This document shows positions 16,752 to 25,795 of a DNA stretch of 64,000 nt, in pieces. The stretch is from contig OY282444.1 in NCBI GenBank assembly GCA_958296125.1, positions 2,413,940 to 2,477,939 on the forward strand, given 5' to 3'. Source of the DNA: an uncultured Poribacteria bacterium (GTDB lineage Bacteria > Poribacteria > WGA-4E > PCPOR2b). Made by a program: the position numbers and the translations under genes. The notes below the pieces were generated by a model. The model ran no database searches. It saw only the letters and a program-made list of their open reading frames with translations, and was not told the DNA's origin. Positions within the stretch are counted from its first letter, which is position 1. Each line of letters starts with the position of its first letter.

Positions 16752-18518
16752 TTGATTGGCAATAGGGCAGCTTCCTTTTCTGGGACCCCGCGAAAATCTC
16801 TCATTGGTTGGAGATGTTTGTGGCATGAGCCTTCCGTCCTGATAACCGTTATTCTCATCACCACGCTGCTCATCCTGTTCGTGGTGTTTCCGCTGTTTCA
16901 GGTGTTCAAAACCTGTTTCATCACGAGAGAGGGCGCAACGCTCACTCTGAAGTATGTTTGGGAACTCTTCACTAAATCTTACAATCGGCAGCCGCTCTAC
17001 AACAGCATCATCTTGGGTATCTGCGTCGCGTTGCTCGGCACAACCGTCGGATTCGCCTTTGCCTACGCCGTCACGAAGACGGATATGCGGTTCAAAAGAT
17101 TCCTCCAAGCCAGCACACTCTTGCCGATTATTTCCCCGCCTTTTGTTATTGCTCTTTCGGCGATCCTCTTATTTGGTCGAAACGGCCTGATCACGCGGAA
17201 ACTCCTCCTCGAAGGGGTTGGCATCGATCTCTACGCAGCGGGCTTCGACATTTATGGACTGACGGGGTTGGTCATCGTTGAGACACTCGCATACTTCCCC
17301 ACTGCCTATCTGGTATTGGTCGGTGTGTTGTCGTCCATTGAACCAGCGTTGGAGGAAGCCGCGTCAAATCTCGGCGCATCTCGGTGGAAAGTCTTCCGAA
17401 CTGTTACAGTCCCACTTTCGCTGCAGGGGATTGCAAGTGCGATGCTGTTGCTGTTCATTGAGTCGATGGCAGACTTTGGCAACCCGCTCATTTTGGCGGG
17501 GCGATTCAACGTCCTCTCTGTCCAAGCATATCTCCAGATCACCGGCAACGATAACCTTCCCGGCGGGGCAACACTAGCGATGGCACTGCTGCTGCCCTCA
17601 CTCGCGGTCTATTTCTTACAGCACTATTTCCTACGCCAACGGATCTTTGCCTCGCTGACAGGACGGGCCTCAGGCGCAGGGATACAAACGGTCGATAAGC
17701 GGGTGAAGTATCCGCTGATAGCTATCTGCTGGGGAGCGGTGGGATGCGTCTTTCTTTTATACGGGTTGGTGCTAGTGGGGTCATTCACTCAGCTGTGGGG
17801 CGTTGATTATTCGCTGACGCTGAACAACTACGTGGAAGCCTTTCGTCTAGGAGCAGATTACCTCCTAGACTCGCTCCTGCTCGCGGCGATTGCCACACCG
17901 TTGACAGGGCTGCTAGGAATGGTTATTGCATATCTGGTCAAGCGAAAGCGGTTTGTCGGTCGTGGGTTAATTGATGTGACATCCATGTTGAGTTTTGCCC
18001 TACCGGGGACGGTGGTTGGTATCGGCTACCTCCTCGCTTTTAATCAACCACCACTTATGTTAAGAGGGACAGCGGCCATCATTGTGCTGCTGTTTATCTT
18101 CCGTAACATGCCTGTCGGAATCCGTGCTGCCGCCGCTTCGCTGGACCAGATAGATGTTTCACTGGAGGAGGCTTCGATTAATTTAGGCGCAGGCAGCTTC
18201 ACCACGTTTCGTCGAATCCTGTTGCCGCTGATCGCGCCGGCATTTTTCGCTGGGCTCACCTACAGTCTCGTCCGTTGCATGACCGCTATCAGTGCGGTAA
18301 TCTTTGTTGTCTCCGGGCGGTGGAATCTGATCACTGTAGCGATTCTGGGCTTTGTTGAAAACAGCGACTTCTCGCAGGCGGCTGCGCTCTCGATGATCCT
18401 TATTGTGTTTGTAATGACCGCTGTGGGACTGATTCAGCTTGTGTTGACGTTAGCTTTCAAGCGGCGTATCACAGAATTTTTTCGGGATGCAAGCGTTTAT
18501 GAGCAGTTAAATTCCTAA
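16752..18518 (+). CDS. ABC transporter permease, Fe(III)/thiamine type (FbpB-like, two fused halves)
   Basis: 588 residues from TTG 16752 (GAGG upstream). About twelve membrane helices in two homologous halves. Each half has the EAA-type loop that docks the ATPase: LEEAASNLGASRWKVFRTV near residue 200 and LEEASINLGAGSFTTFRRI near 475. The double-permease layout is that of FbpB/SfuB iron(III) permeases. The periplasmic binding protein and ATPase usually sit beside such a gene, but neither is found here: the next genes are small membrane proteins. It may share subunits encoded elsewhere. Confidence 0.9.
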   Translation: MIGNRAASFSGTPRKSLIGWRCLWHEPSVLITVILITTLLILFVVFPLFQVFKTCFITREGATLTLKYVWELFTKSYNRQPLYNSIILGICVALLGTTVGFAFAYAVTKTDMRFKRFLQASTLLPIISPPFVIALSAILLFGRNGLITRKLLLEGVGIDLYAAGFDIYGLTGLVIVETLAYFPTAYLVLVGVLSSIEPALEEAASNLGASRWKVFRTVTVPLSLQGIASAMLLLFIESMADFGNPLILAGRFNVLSVQAYLQITGNDNLPGGATLAMALLLPSLAVYFLQHYFLRQRIFASLTGRASGAGIQTVDKRVKYPLIAICWGAVGCVFLLYGLVLVGSFTQLWGVDYSLTLNNYVEAFRLGADYLLDSLLLAAIATPLTGLLGMVIAYLVKRKRFVGRGLIDVTSMLSFALPGTVVGIGYLLAFNQPPLMLRGTAAIIVLLFIFRNMPVGIRAAAASLDQIDVSLEEASINLGAGSFTTFRRILLPLIAPAFFAGLTYSLVRCMTAISAVIFVVSGRWNLITVAILGFVENSDFSQAAALSMILIVFVMTAVGLIQLVLTLAFKRRITEFFRDASVYEQLNS

Positions 18519-18580
18519 CAGTATTTTCTACCCCTGTGGCAGAGCGAAAATTCTGTCCCCTCTTTAGGAGATTGAGACCG

Positions 18581-18880
18581 ATGAAAACCAAATTGATAAG
18601 AAAAACGATGCTTGTGGGCAGCGTGCTGTTGATAGCGATAGCCGTTTGTACGTCTGTGTGGTTTTTTCTTAGTGAGCACAAGGACAGAGGGAGCCCAACG
18701 CATGAGAATTCCAGTAGGGAACCCCAATCGGGATTCCCTATCAACAATAGGGTGACTCCTACTCAAAATCCCGATGGAAATCCGGGGGAAGAACAGTTGA
18801 CTGCTGAGGAAAGAGTCGCACGGCACAGCAAACGTGATTTTATGTCCATTAGAGATTCGGGCATGTGTTTTTACTTCTAA
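18581..18880 (+). CDS. Small single-pass membrane protein of unknown function
   Basis: 99 residues starting at ATG 18581, with AGGAGA ten bases upstream; an in-frame GTG at 18536 is less likely. One membrane helix (about residues 11-31, LVGSVLLIAIAVCTSVWFFL) is followed by a hydrophilic tail rich in Pro, Asn, Glu and Arg. No family recognised. It stands 62 bases after the permease gene. Confidence 0.5.
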   Translation: MKTKLIRKTMLVGSVLLIAIAVCTSVWFFLSEHKDRGSPTHENSSREPQSGFPINNRVTPTQNPDGNPGEEQLTAEERVARHSKRDFMSIRDSGMCFYF

Positions 18881-18908
18881 CTTCAAGCATAGGTAAAGGA
18901 AATTACCA

Positions 18909-19379
18909 ATGAAACGTCATCACGTAATAAGCGTATTTTGCATCATCTTCGCAGGGTTATCCGTTTATAAGGGCTTCCACGATGGTGATATAGGGCGTGC
19001 AATTGGAATGGGTATTGCGTTTGCCATATTTGGTGTCATCGCGTTATTTTATGGGAGATTGCGGACTGGGCTCAGACCCGTCGCCGTCGTGATCCCTGTA
19101 GTTCTCTTAGTTTTAACTGCTTATAGAGATTTTATCAGTGGAGATATAGCCAATGCACTTGTAGCGGGGATCGTGTTAATTATAGGGCTTGTGCTGACGT
19201 TGTATCAGGACAAACCATTCGTTAAGGAAAAAGTGAGACCTTGGTTGAGACCTATTTCGTTTATCGCGATGGCTTTTTTTCTTATTTTGGCACTGTATTT
19301 TCTCTTTTCTACTGAGCGAAAAAGGACCGAACCCGCAAAGATGGTGGGCGAGAGTCAAAAGGCAAGCGTTTCAGAATAA
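18909..19379 (+). CDS. Small multi-pass membrane protein of unknown function
   Basis: 156 residues with AAAGGA shortly before ATG 18909. Four or five hydrophobic helices separated by short charged loops; two segments look like an internal duplication (VYKGFHDGDIGRAIGMGIAF and AYRDFISGDIANALVAGIVL), each followed by another helix. The tail is charged. No known family; possibly co-transcribed with the preceding small protein. Confidence 0.6.
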   Translation: MKRHHVISVFCIIFAGLSVYKGFHDGDIGRAIGMGIAFAIFGVIALFYGRLRTGLRPVAVVIPVVLLVLTAYRDFISGDIANALVAGIVLIIGLVLTLYQDKPFVKEKVRPWLRPISFIAMAFFLILALYFLFSTERKRTEPAKMVGESQKASVSE

Positions 19380-19543
19380 GCTGCGCTCAACAGCAATTTG
19401 CAAGCAGCCTTTACACGCTCTAACCTCTTTCGTCTTCAAAAGCTCCACGACCTCGTCTCCTCTGAAACATTTGCCCATTTTTATGGCTCGTCCCGCGAAG
19501 CGATGTTGCACATTAAATCACGGATACAATTCACATAAATGTC

Positions 19544-19571
19544 AACACATCCTAACAATTTGTGTTAAAAT
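19544..19571 (+). promoter_or_regulatory. Weak promoter with dyad before the isomerase gene
   Basis: TAAAAT at 19566-19571 is preceded by TG in extended -10 position, and AACACA (19544-19549) pairs with TGTGTT (19561-19566) as a small dyad. No good -35 box is seen. The next start codon is 37 bases downstream. Confidence 0.35.
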
Positions 19572-19607
19572 ATCATTTCTAACCCATATTTCAGGAGGAA
19601 CACATTT

Positions 19608-20372
19608 ATGGCAGCATCACAACTGGCAGCACAACTGTATACGGTCCGTGATTTCACAAACACCCCAGCCGATATTGCCACGACAATGAAGAAGGTCAAG
19701 CAACTCGGCTACGACGCTGTGCAATGTTCGGCACTCGGTGCTATTGACCCACATGAATTGAAAAGCATTGTCGATGGTGAAGGCTTAACAATCTGTGCCA
19801 CGCATACAGACTACGATCGGATGCGCGACGAACCCCAAGCGGTCATCGACGAGCATAACCTCTGGGGCTGCAAGCATGCCGCAATCGGCGGTTTGCCCCA
19901 AGAATATCGCAACGCTGCAGGCTACGCGCGGTTTGCCAAAGATGCCTCCGAAGTTGCTAAACGGCTTGCGGAGGGCGGACTGATTTTCTCCTACCACAAC
20001 CACAGCTTTGAGCTGGAGAAGTTCAACGGGCGCACCGGGCTGGAAATCTTATATCAGGATAGCGATCCAAAATATTTCAACAGCGAGCTCGATACATACT
20101 GGATCCAACACGGCGGCGGTGATCCGGCGGCATGGATACGACAACTGAAGGGGCGTGCCCATATCATTCACCTAAAAGACATGGCGATGGAAGATCGGAC
20201 CCAGCTATTTGCAGAGGTCGGTGAGGGAAATCTGAATTGGCACACAATCCTTGATGCTTGTAAAGAAGCCGGCGTGGAGTGGTATATTGTTGAGCAGGAT
20301 ACCTGCCAACGCGATCCATTTGAGAGCTTGGGGATGAGTCTGAGGAATCTTAAGGAGATGGGGATCCACTGA
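19608..20372 (+). CDS. Sugar phosphate isomerase/epimerase (xylose isomerase-like TIM barrel)
   Basis: 254 residues with AGGAGGA ahead of ATG 19608. It has the AP-endonuclease-2/xylose-isomerase-like TIM-barrel pattern: LYTVRDF at the N-terminus, LGYDAVQCSALGAID, FSYHNHSFELEKF (metal-binding His region), ELDTYWIQHGGGDPAAWI and HLKDMA, then EVGEGNLNW and YIVEQDT. Family members convert sugars, inositols or hydroxypyruvate in the cytoplasm. Convergent with an oxidoreductase of the Gfo/Idh/MocA family that often works in the same sugar or inositol pathways. Exact substrate unknown. Confidence 0.9.
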   Translation: MAASQLAAQLYTVRDFTNTPADIATTMKKVKQLGYDAVQCSALGAIDPHELKSIVDGEGLTICATHTDYDRMRDEPQAVIDEHNLWGCKHAAIGGLPQEYRNAAGYARFAKDASEVAKRLAEGGLIFSYHNHSFELEKFNGRTGLEILYQDSDPKYFNSELDTYWIQHGGGDPAAWIRQLKGRAHIIHLKDMAMEDRTQLFAEVGEGNLNWHTILDACKEAGVEWYIVEQDTCQRDPFESLGMSLRNLKEMGIH

Positions 20373-20375
20373 TAT

Positions 20376-20439
20376 AGGACTCACACCGTTGCGGGGCAAG
20401 AGGCCCCGCCTACGGATGGTTTTGAAGTGCGTGAGTCCT
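20376..20439. repeat. Nested inverted repeat between convergent genes
   Basis: Outer arms AGGACTCAC (20376-20384) and GTGAGTCCT (20431-20439) enclose an inner GC-rich palindrome GCGGGGC/GCCCCGC (20391-20397, 20403-20409). The outer arms resemble the ends of the element at 44758. It may act as a bidirectional terminator, or be a small palindromic mobile repeat. Confidence 0.6.
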
Positions 20440-20442
20440 GAG

Positions 20443-21495
20443 CTAAAAATCATTAAACACTTTCACCGGCTGTCCTGTGCGAATGGATTCCCATGCAGCG
20501 ACACCGACAGCGACCGATTTTGCTCCATCAACTGCATTCGGCGATGGCTCCAGATCTTCTTCGAGACAGTTCTGGAAATGCCGCATGTAGCGGATGACGG
20601 TTTGACCGTGCCCGTAAACGCTCGTATCGATCTCCGGCGGGCACGTCATCTCCAACGGTTCTTTCGCCGCCATCTTATCCAAGATTAGCTTGACCTGTCC
20701 CCCTTTGTTATCGGTGAAATCCCCGATCATTGTGCCGCCCGTGCCGTAAAGCGAGACCTGCATCATCGGCATAGGGGGATGGACGATGTCATACAACCCC
20801 ATTGCTCGCGCAATCTGTCCGTTGATGAATTTCAGATTGAGGAAGAAGTTGTTCATTTTCGGGTATTCGGGGGTGAGTTTCCCCTTTGCACCGTAGGCGT
20901 GTACCTCTTCGACATCGCCCAAGAAACAGCGCAAAATATCGACGGGATGCACCACGCCACCGAACATTAGGTCTTGAGGAACCTGCAATCTCCAAGGGGT
21001 AAAATCGTAGACATCGCGGAGGTCATGTGCGTAATACGCTTCCGCCGCCATAATCTCCCCGAGCTCACCATCATCGAAGAAGCGGCGCATCGTCTGGAAT
21101 TGTAGGTCAAAACGCATCGTTTGACCCACCAGAAATTTAACCCCTTTTTCCCGGACCAATTCGACCAGTCGCTTGGCATCGTCAAGATTGGTCACCATCG
21201 GTTTCGTGCAGACAACATGCTTTCCGGCTTCAATCGCGGCGGCACAGTGCTCGGCATGTAGGTGGTCGGGCGAATAGACAGCAACCACGTCAATGTCATC
21301 GCGAGCAACCAACTCTTGATAGTCGGTGGTCCAAAATCCGACCCCAATCTGCGCCGCATACCCCTCTAAGACATCCGCCCTTTTGGCACATATCGCCCGG
21401 AGTTCGTATTTGAAATCGGGCACATCCTTGAGCAACGTTGCAGTTGACCCCATATTGGTGGGGTTCATTCCGATAACTCCTAATCCAATTGCCAT
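20443..21495 (-). CDS. Gfo/Idh/MocA family oxidoreductase
   Basis: 350 residues from ATG 21495, which has AGGAGAG six bases upstream; a longer frame from 21519 would add eight residues and swallow this site. The N-terminal Rossmann part reads GLGVIGMNPTNMGSTATLL, with the diagnostic CTKPMV (EKP-like, catalytic Lys) near residue 93, then AYYAHDLRDVYDFTPWR and GGVVHPVDILRCFLG in the C-terminal alpha/beta domain. Such enzymes oxidise sugars, inositols or their derivatives with NAD(P). Substrate unknown. Confidence 0.9.
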   Translation of the reverse strand: MAIGLGVIGMNPTNMGSTATLLKDVPDFKYELRAICAKRADVLEGYAAQIGVGFWTTDYQELVARDDIDVVAVYSPDHLHAEHCAAAIEAGKHVVCTKPMVTNLDDAKRLVELVREKGVKFLVGQTMRFDLQFQTMRRFFDDGELGEIMAAEAYYAHDLRDVYDFTPWRLQVPQDLMFGGVVHPVDILRCFLGDVEEVHAYGAKGKLTPEYPKMNNFFLNLKFINGQIARAMGLYDIVHPPMPMMQVSLYGTGGTMIGDFTDNKGGQVKLILDKMAAKEPLEMTCPPEIDTSVYGHGQTVIRYMRHFQNCLEEDLEPSPNAVDGAKSVAVGVAAWESIRTGQPVKVFNDF

Positions 21496-21694
21496 TTTAT
21501 CTCTCCTTCTCATTGCCATTGTTCATAAGGTATTTGAAATAGCTATTTAACAAAACTTGGACGAAAACCACTCTCATGTTGAATGCTTCTCCGTATAAAG
21601 TGCACGGTTTTTTGAGTTTACCCAAACGTGAAAATCTGATATATTGTAACTCATAACCGAACTGAAATGAACTTTTTTCTGGGAGCAACACATT

Positions 21695-22885
21695 ATGGAC
21701 TTCACATTGACCGCAGACCACGACGCTATCCGTAAGACTACACGAGAATTCTGTCAGCGTGAGCTTGTGCCACACCTCCGCGATTGGGATCGTGCCCAGC
21801 AGCTTCCGCGTGAGGTTATACAGAAGATGGGAGCAGCGGGTCTGTTGGGGGGGTGTATTCCCCGGTCTTACGGCGGGTTAGGCTTTGATTACTTGAGCCT
21901 CGGCATCGTCTCCGAAGAATTGGAACGTGCCGACAGTGCATTCCGCGTGCTAATCGCTGTCCACCTTGGGCTTAACTCGCTAGCGTTGTTTCAGTGGGGA
22001 AACGAAGCACAAAAACAGAAGTATCTTGTCCCGCAGGCGCGTGGCGAGAAATTGGGGGCGTTTGGACTGACTGAGCCGGGGGCGGGCAGCGATGTCACCG
22101 GCATCAGCACGACTGCCCGATACGATGGCGGCATCTACATCCTCAACGGCGAGAAAATGTGGATCGGTTGTGCCGATATCGCTGACCATTTCCTCATTTT
22201 CGCCTACACCGATCGGGCGGCGAAACATCGCGGTATCTCTGCGTTCATCGTTGAACGTGGCTTTGATGGCGTGACCACTTCCAGCATCCGCCACAAATTA
22301 GGGGGGCGCATGGGCAACGTGGGTAGCATCACCTTGCAAGACGTGTGTGTGCCCGCTGCAAACCGCGTCGGCGAGGAAGGCGACGGCTTCAAGATTGCGA
22401 TGAGTGCGCTAGATAACGGCCGCTACACAGTAGCGTCAGGCGCGGTCGGTTTGATAGAAGCATGTCTTGAGGCAAGCGTGGCTTATGCCAAAGAGCGTGA
22501 GACCTTCGGGCAACCCATCGGTAAACATCAGCTGGTCCAGCAAAAAATCGCTAATATGGTCGCCGGGCGCGATATCGGGCGGCTGCTTTACTATCAGGTC
22601 GGCTGGATGAAGAATCAGGGAATGCGCTGTACACGAGAGGTCAGTCTCGCCAAGTGGACGAACTGCCAGAACGCCTTTCAAGCCGCAGACGATGCGATAC
22701 AGATTCACGGGGCACACGGCTATAGCGACGAATACCCTGTGGAACGCTATTTCCGCAATGCACGTGGTGCACTAATCTATGAGGGGACGCAGGAGATTCA
22801 CCAGTTGATTCAGGCGGAGTATGCGCTAGGCGACCGGGTCGATAAACCTGTGACCCAACCGCTGCCATCTTATCCGTTTGAGTAG
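21695..22885 (+). CDS. Acyl-CoA dehydrogenase
   Basis: 396 residues, the standard length. FTLTADHDAIRKTTREFCQ at the start, the FAD-binding GAFGLTEPGAGSDV, and YEGTQEIHQL near residue 365, where the Glu is the likely catalytic base. These flavoproteins oxidise acyl-CoA thioesters and pass electrons to ETF. A CoA-transferase gene follows after 88 bases, a common pairing in the degradation of unusual acids. Substrate chain length cannot be told. Confidence 0.93.
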   Translation: MDFTLTADHDAIRKTTREFCQRELVPHLRDWDRAQQLPREVIQKMGAAGLLGGCIPRSYGGLGFDYLSLGIVSEELERADSAFRVLIAVHLGLNSLALFQWGNEAQKQKYLVPQARGEKLGAFGLTEPGAGSDVTGISTTARYDGGIYILNGEKMWIGCADIADHFLIFAYTDRAAKHRGISAFIVERGFDGVTTSSIRHKLGGRMGNVGSITLQDVCVPAANRVGEEGDGFKIAMSALDNGRYTVASGAVGLIEACLEASVAYAKERETFGQPIGKHQLVQQKIANMVAGRDIGRLLYYQVGWMKNQGMRCTREVSLAKWTNCQNAFQAADDAIQIHGAHGYSDEYPVERYFRNARGALIYEGTQEIHQLIQAEYALGDRVDKPVTQPLPSYPFE

Positions 22886-22973
22886 CTCCTCAATACCTCA
22901 AGGGTTGTTCAAGGAGTGCTTCAAATATTATGAGGAATAGAACATTTTCAAAGAGGAGAGGAGAGCGTATATA

Positions 22974-24167
22974 ATGACCTTGAGTCCGTTGGAGGGCAGC
23001 CATGTTCTTGACCTGTCGCGGCACTTGGCAGGCCCCTACTGCGCCATGATGTTGGGCGATTTAGGTGCCGAAGTCATCAAAGTCGAACGCCCCGGCGTTG
23101 GCGATGAAACTCGTCAGTGGGGACCCCCATTCCTCGGTGGTGAGTCGGCGTATTATCTCTGCTGCAACCGCAATAAAAAAAGTATTACACTCAATCTCAA
23201 GGACGAACAGGGCATCGCTATTGCGCGGAAACTCGCAGGGCAAAGCGATGTGTTAATTGAGAACTTCCGTATCGGCGGTTTGGACGCAATCGGTCTGGAT
23301 TACGCAGCACTCAAGGAGATTAACCCGCGTCTGATTTACTGTTCCATCAGCGGCTTTGGGCACACGGGACCCGACCATAAGTTGCCGGGCTATGACTTCT
23401 TGATTCAGGGACGTGGCGGTTTTATGTCCATCACCGGCGAGCGCGACAGCCCTCCCCTGAAAGTTGGCGTGGCGATCGTGGATGTCGCCTCAGCACTGTT
23501 TGCGTGTAATGCCATCTTGGCTGCATTACTTGCCCGCGAGCGCACCGGCGAGGGACAGCACATCGACATTGCACTGCTCGACTCACAGATTGCGCTGCTA
23601 GCAAACGTTGGCAGCAACTATCTCTGTTCGGGCCAAGTACCGGAACGCTGGGGGAATGCACATTCCAGCATCGTGCCGTATCAAGCGTTTCAGGCAATGG
23701 ACGATTACCTTATCCTTGCTATCGGCAACGATGGGCAGTGGGAACGTTTCTGTGCAGCAGCGGGGGTAAGCGCGTGGGCGGCGGATGAACGGTTTGTCAC
23801 CAACCCGCAACGCGTCGCTCACCGAGCGGTGTTGATTCCAATGCTGGAGGAGGTGTTCCGTCGCAAGCCCGCCGCTGAATGGCTGAAACGCTGCGCTGAT
23901 GCGGATGTTCCTGCCGGACCGGTCCACTCCCTTGATAAGGTGTTCGCTGACCCACAGACATTAGCGCGAGGGATGCGGGTGGAGATGCCACACCCAACGG
24001 CGGAAACCGTGCAATTGGCTGGCACACCCCTCAATCTATCAGGGACACCAACACAGATGCGGCTGCCGCCGCCGCTGCTTGGAGAACACACCGCCGAAAT
24101 TCTCACCAACCTACTTGGGCTGAATGACAAGATGATTGCAGGCCTGCGTCGGGATGGAGTTATTTGA
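22974..24167 (+). CDS. CaiB/BaiF-family CoA transferase (family III)
   Basis: 397 residues, start ATG 22974 behind GAGGAGAGGAGAG. Typical features are VLDLSRHLAGPYCAMMLGDLGAEVIKVE at the N-terminus (shown here only as pattern VLDLSRHLAGPYC then LGAEVIKVE), NKKSITLNLK, DVLIENFRIGG, and IDIALLDSQIALLAN, whose Asp is the residue that forms the acyl anhydride in this family. It moves CoA between carboxylic acids. Directly follows the acyl-CoA dehydrogenase. Confidence 0.93.
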   Translation: MTLSPLEGSHVLDLSRHLAGPYCAMMLGDLGAEVIKVERPGVGDETRQWGPPFLGGESAYYLCCNRNKKSITLNLKDEQGIAIARKLAGQSDVLIENFRIGGLDAIGLDYAALKEINPRLIYCSISGFGHTGPDHKLPGYDFLIQGRGGFMSITGERDSPPLKVGVAIVDVASALFACNAILAALLARERTGEGQHIDIALLDSQIALLANVGSNYLCSGQVPERWGNAHSSIVPYQAFQAMDDYLILAIGNDGQWERFCAAAGVSAWAADERFVTNPQRVAHRAVLIPMLEEVFRRKPAAEWLKRCADADVPAGPVHSLDKVFADPQTLARGMRVEMPHPTAETVQLAGTPLNLSGTPTQMRLPPPLLGEHTAEILTNLLGLNDKMIAGLRRDGVI

Positions 24168-24169
24168 AA

Positions 24170-25717
24170 ATGTGGAAGAAAAGATATGTATCGGAAACTT
24201 GCCTCTGGTTTTGCACACTATTCTGTTGTGCCGTATTATCTAGTTGTGGAGCACCTTCAACAATCGAAGTTTCACCACCCGCACCGCCAAAGCCGTCAAA
24301 ATCCGTTCGGCGATTACAGGCAAAAATCGAAGCCACGCTGAACGATCCACTCTTTGCTTCCTCAAATGTCGGAGTGAAAGTCGTTTCGCTTGCAACGGGA
24401 GAGGTGCTTTATGAGAAAGATGCCGAAAAATTGTATCACCCGGCCTCAACCATGAAGTTGATTACCGCAGCAACGGCACTTGTTAAGCTGAATCCAAACT
24501 ACCGTTTCTACACCACGCTTTACGTCGATCGCCGTGAAGATAAGCGTGTCCTAGGGAATATTTATCTCAAAGGGGGCGGCGATCCAGTGTTTGCTAGCGA
24601 TGATTTGGAGAACATGGTTGAAAAATTGGGGGAAATGGATACGAAAGATTTGCAGGGCGACATTGTGGTAGATGAAACCTATTTTGACGCTATCCGATGG
24701 GGCAAAGGTTGGATGTGGGACGATGGGCCCATTGGTGGGTATTTCTCACATTTAAGCGCACTGACGATTAATCATAACGGTGTACTTGTTCGCATCTCGC
24801 CCGGCAGCAAAGTTGGCGATTCGGTTTCCGTCCAGCTCGATCCGCCCACACAGTATATGAAAATTATCAATGAAGCAACCACCATAGCGACATCGGAAGA
24901 AGCACAACTGAAACTTAAACGGAAGATTGCTTTGAATCCCGATGCAAGCGGGGGGGGATCCACCGAGGAAAATGTCCTGATGATTGATGGAGTGATGGCA
25001 ATCGGTCAAGCTGAGATGAACCGACGTATAGATGTACTTGACCCGGCACTCTACTGTGGCACCCTATTACGGGAAATGCTTGCAAAGCGGGGGATGACCC
25101 TTCGGGGGAAGGTGCGTTATGGTGAAGTGCCTGAAGGTGCAGCGGAAATCACCAAACACGTGTCCCCACCGCTATCTCGCATCCTCTGGAAGATGAACAA
25201 ACCGAGTGATAACCTGATTGCCGAACTCCTGTTGAAAACAATCGGCACTGAAATCAAAGGAGCTCCGGGGACAGGGGAGAAAGGGCTGCAAGTAATTAAC
25301 GACTTTCTGGGCGAAATTAGGATGGATACGGGGCATTACGCCCTTGCCGATGGTTCGGGGGTATCTCGCTATAATTTAGTAACCGCTTCTCTGCTGACAG
25401 ATTTGCTGGTCTATATGTTCCGTAATTTTGCGGTGATGCCGGAATACCTTGCGTCTCTGCCCGTTGGAGGGAGGGATGGAACGCTAACACGGCGGATGCG
25501 GGGCATGACAGCGGAAGGGGTTTTACGCGCCAAAACTGGAACGTTGAGAGGGCTCACAACCCTTGCTGGCTATACCGCAACAGCGGATGGGGAAACGGTG
25601 GCATTCTCGATTTTAGCGAGCAATTATATCGGCTCCGCCAACCCACGTCGCGCCCTACAAGATAAGATTGGCGATATACTCACGCGGTTCAGCAGGCAGG
25701 ACTTTGATGACAAATAG
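24170..25717 (+). CDS. D-alanyl-D-alanine carboxypeptidase/endopeptidase, S13 family (PBP4-like), lipoprotein
   Basis: 515 residues from ATG 24170; a TTG at 24164 overlaps the preceding stop. The signal ends with lipobox LSSC, lipidated Cys26. The three penicillin-binding motifs are S93-T-M-K, S-D-N (PSDNLIAELL) and KTG (RAKTGTLRGL), in the order and spacing of family S13, with the large insertion between the first two that marks the group. It trims or cuts peptidoglycan cross-links in the periplasm. It lies two bases behind the CoA transferase gene, which has no obvious functional link. Confidence 0.92.
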   Translation: MWKKRYVSETCLWFCTLFCCAVLSSCGAPSTIEVSPPAPPKPSKSVRRLQAKIEATLNDPLFASSNVGVKVVSLATGEVLYEKDAEKLYHPASTMKLITAATALVKLNPNYRFYTTLYVDRREDKRVLGNIYLKGGGDPVFASDDLENMVEKLGEMDTKDLQGDIVVDETYFDAIRWGKGWMWDDGPIGGYFSHLSALTINHNGVLVRISPGSKVGDSVSVQLDPPTQYMKIINEATTIATSEEAQLKLKRKIALNPDASGGGSTEENVLMIDGVMAIGQAEMNRRIDVLDPALYCGTLLREMLAKRGMTLRGKVRYGEVPEGAAEITKHVSPPLSRILWKMNKPSDNLIAELLLKTIGTEIKGAPGTGEKGLQVINDFLGEIRMDTGHYALADGSGVSRYNLVTASLLTDLLVYMFRNFAVMPEYLASLPVGGRDGTLTRRMRGMTAEGVLRAKTGTLRGLTTLAGYTATADGETVAFSILASNYIGSANPRRALQDKIGDILTRFSRQDFDDK

Positions 25718-25795
25718 GCGACAGATCCGCTTGAGAGGTGAACTCCGCTACAGATTTCGCCGAGGAGAATTTTGAAAGGCAGCTTTCACGGCGTA

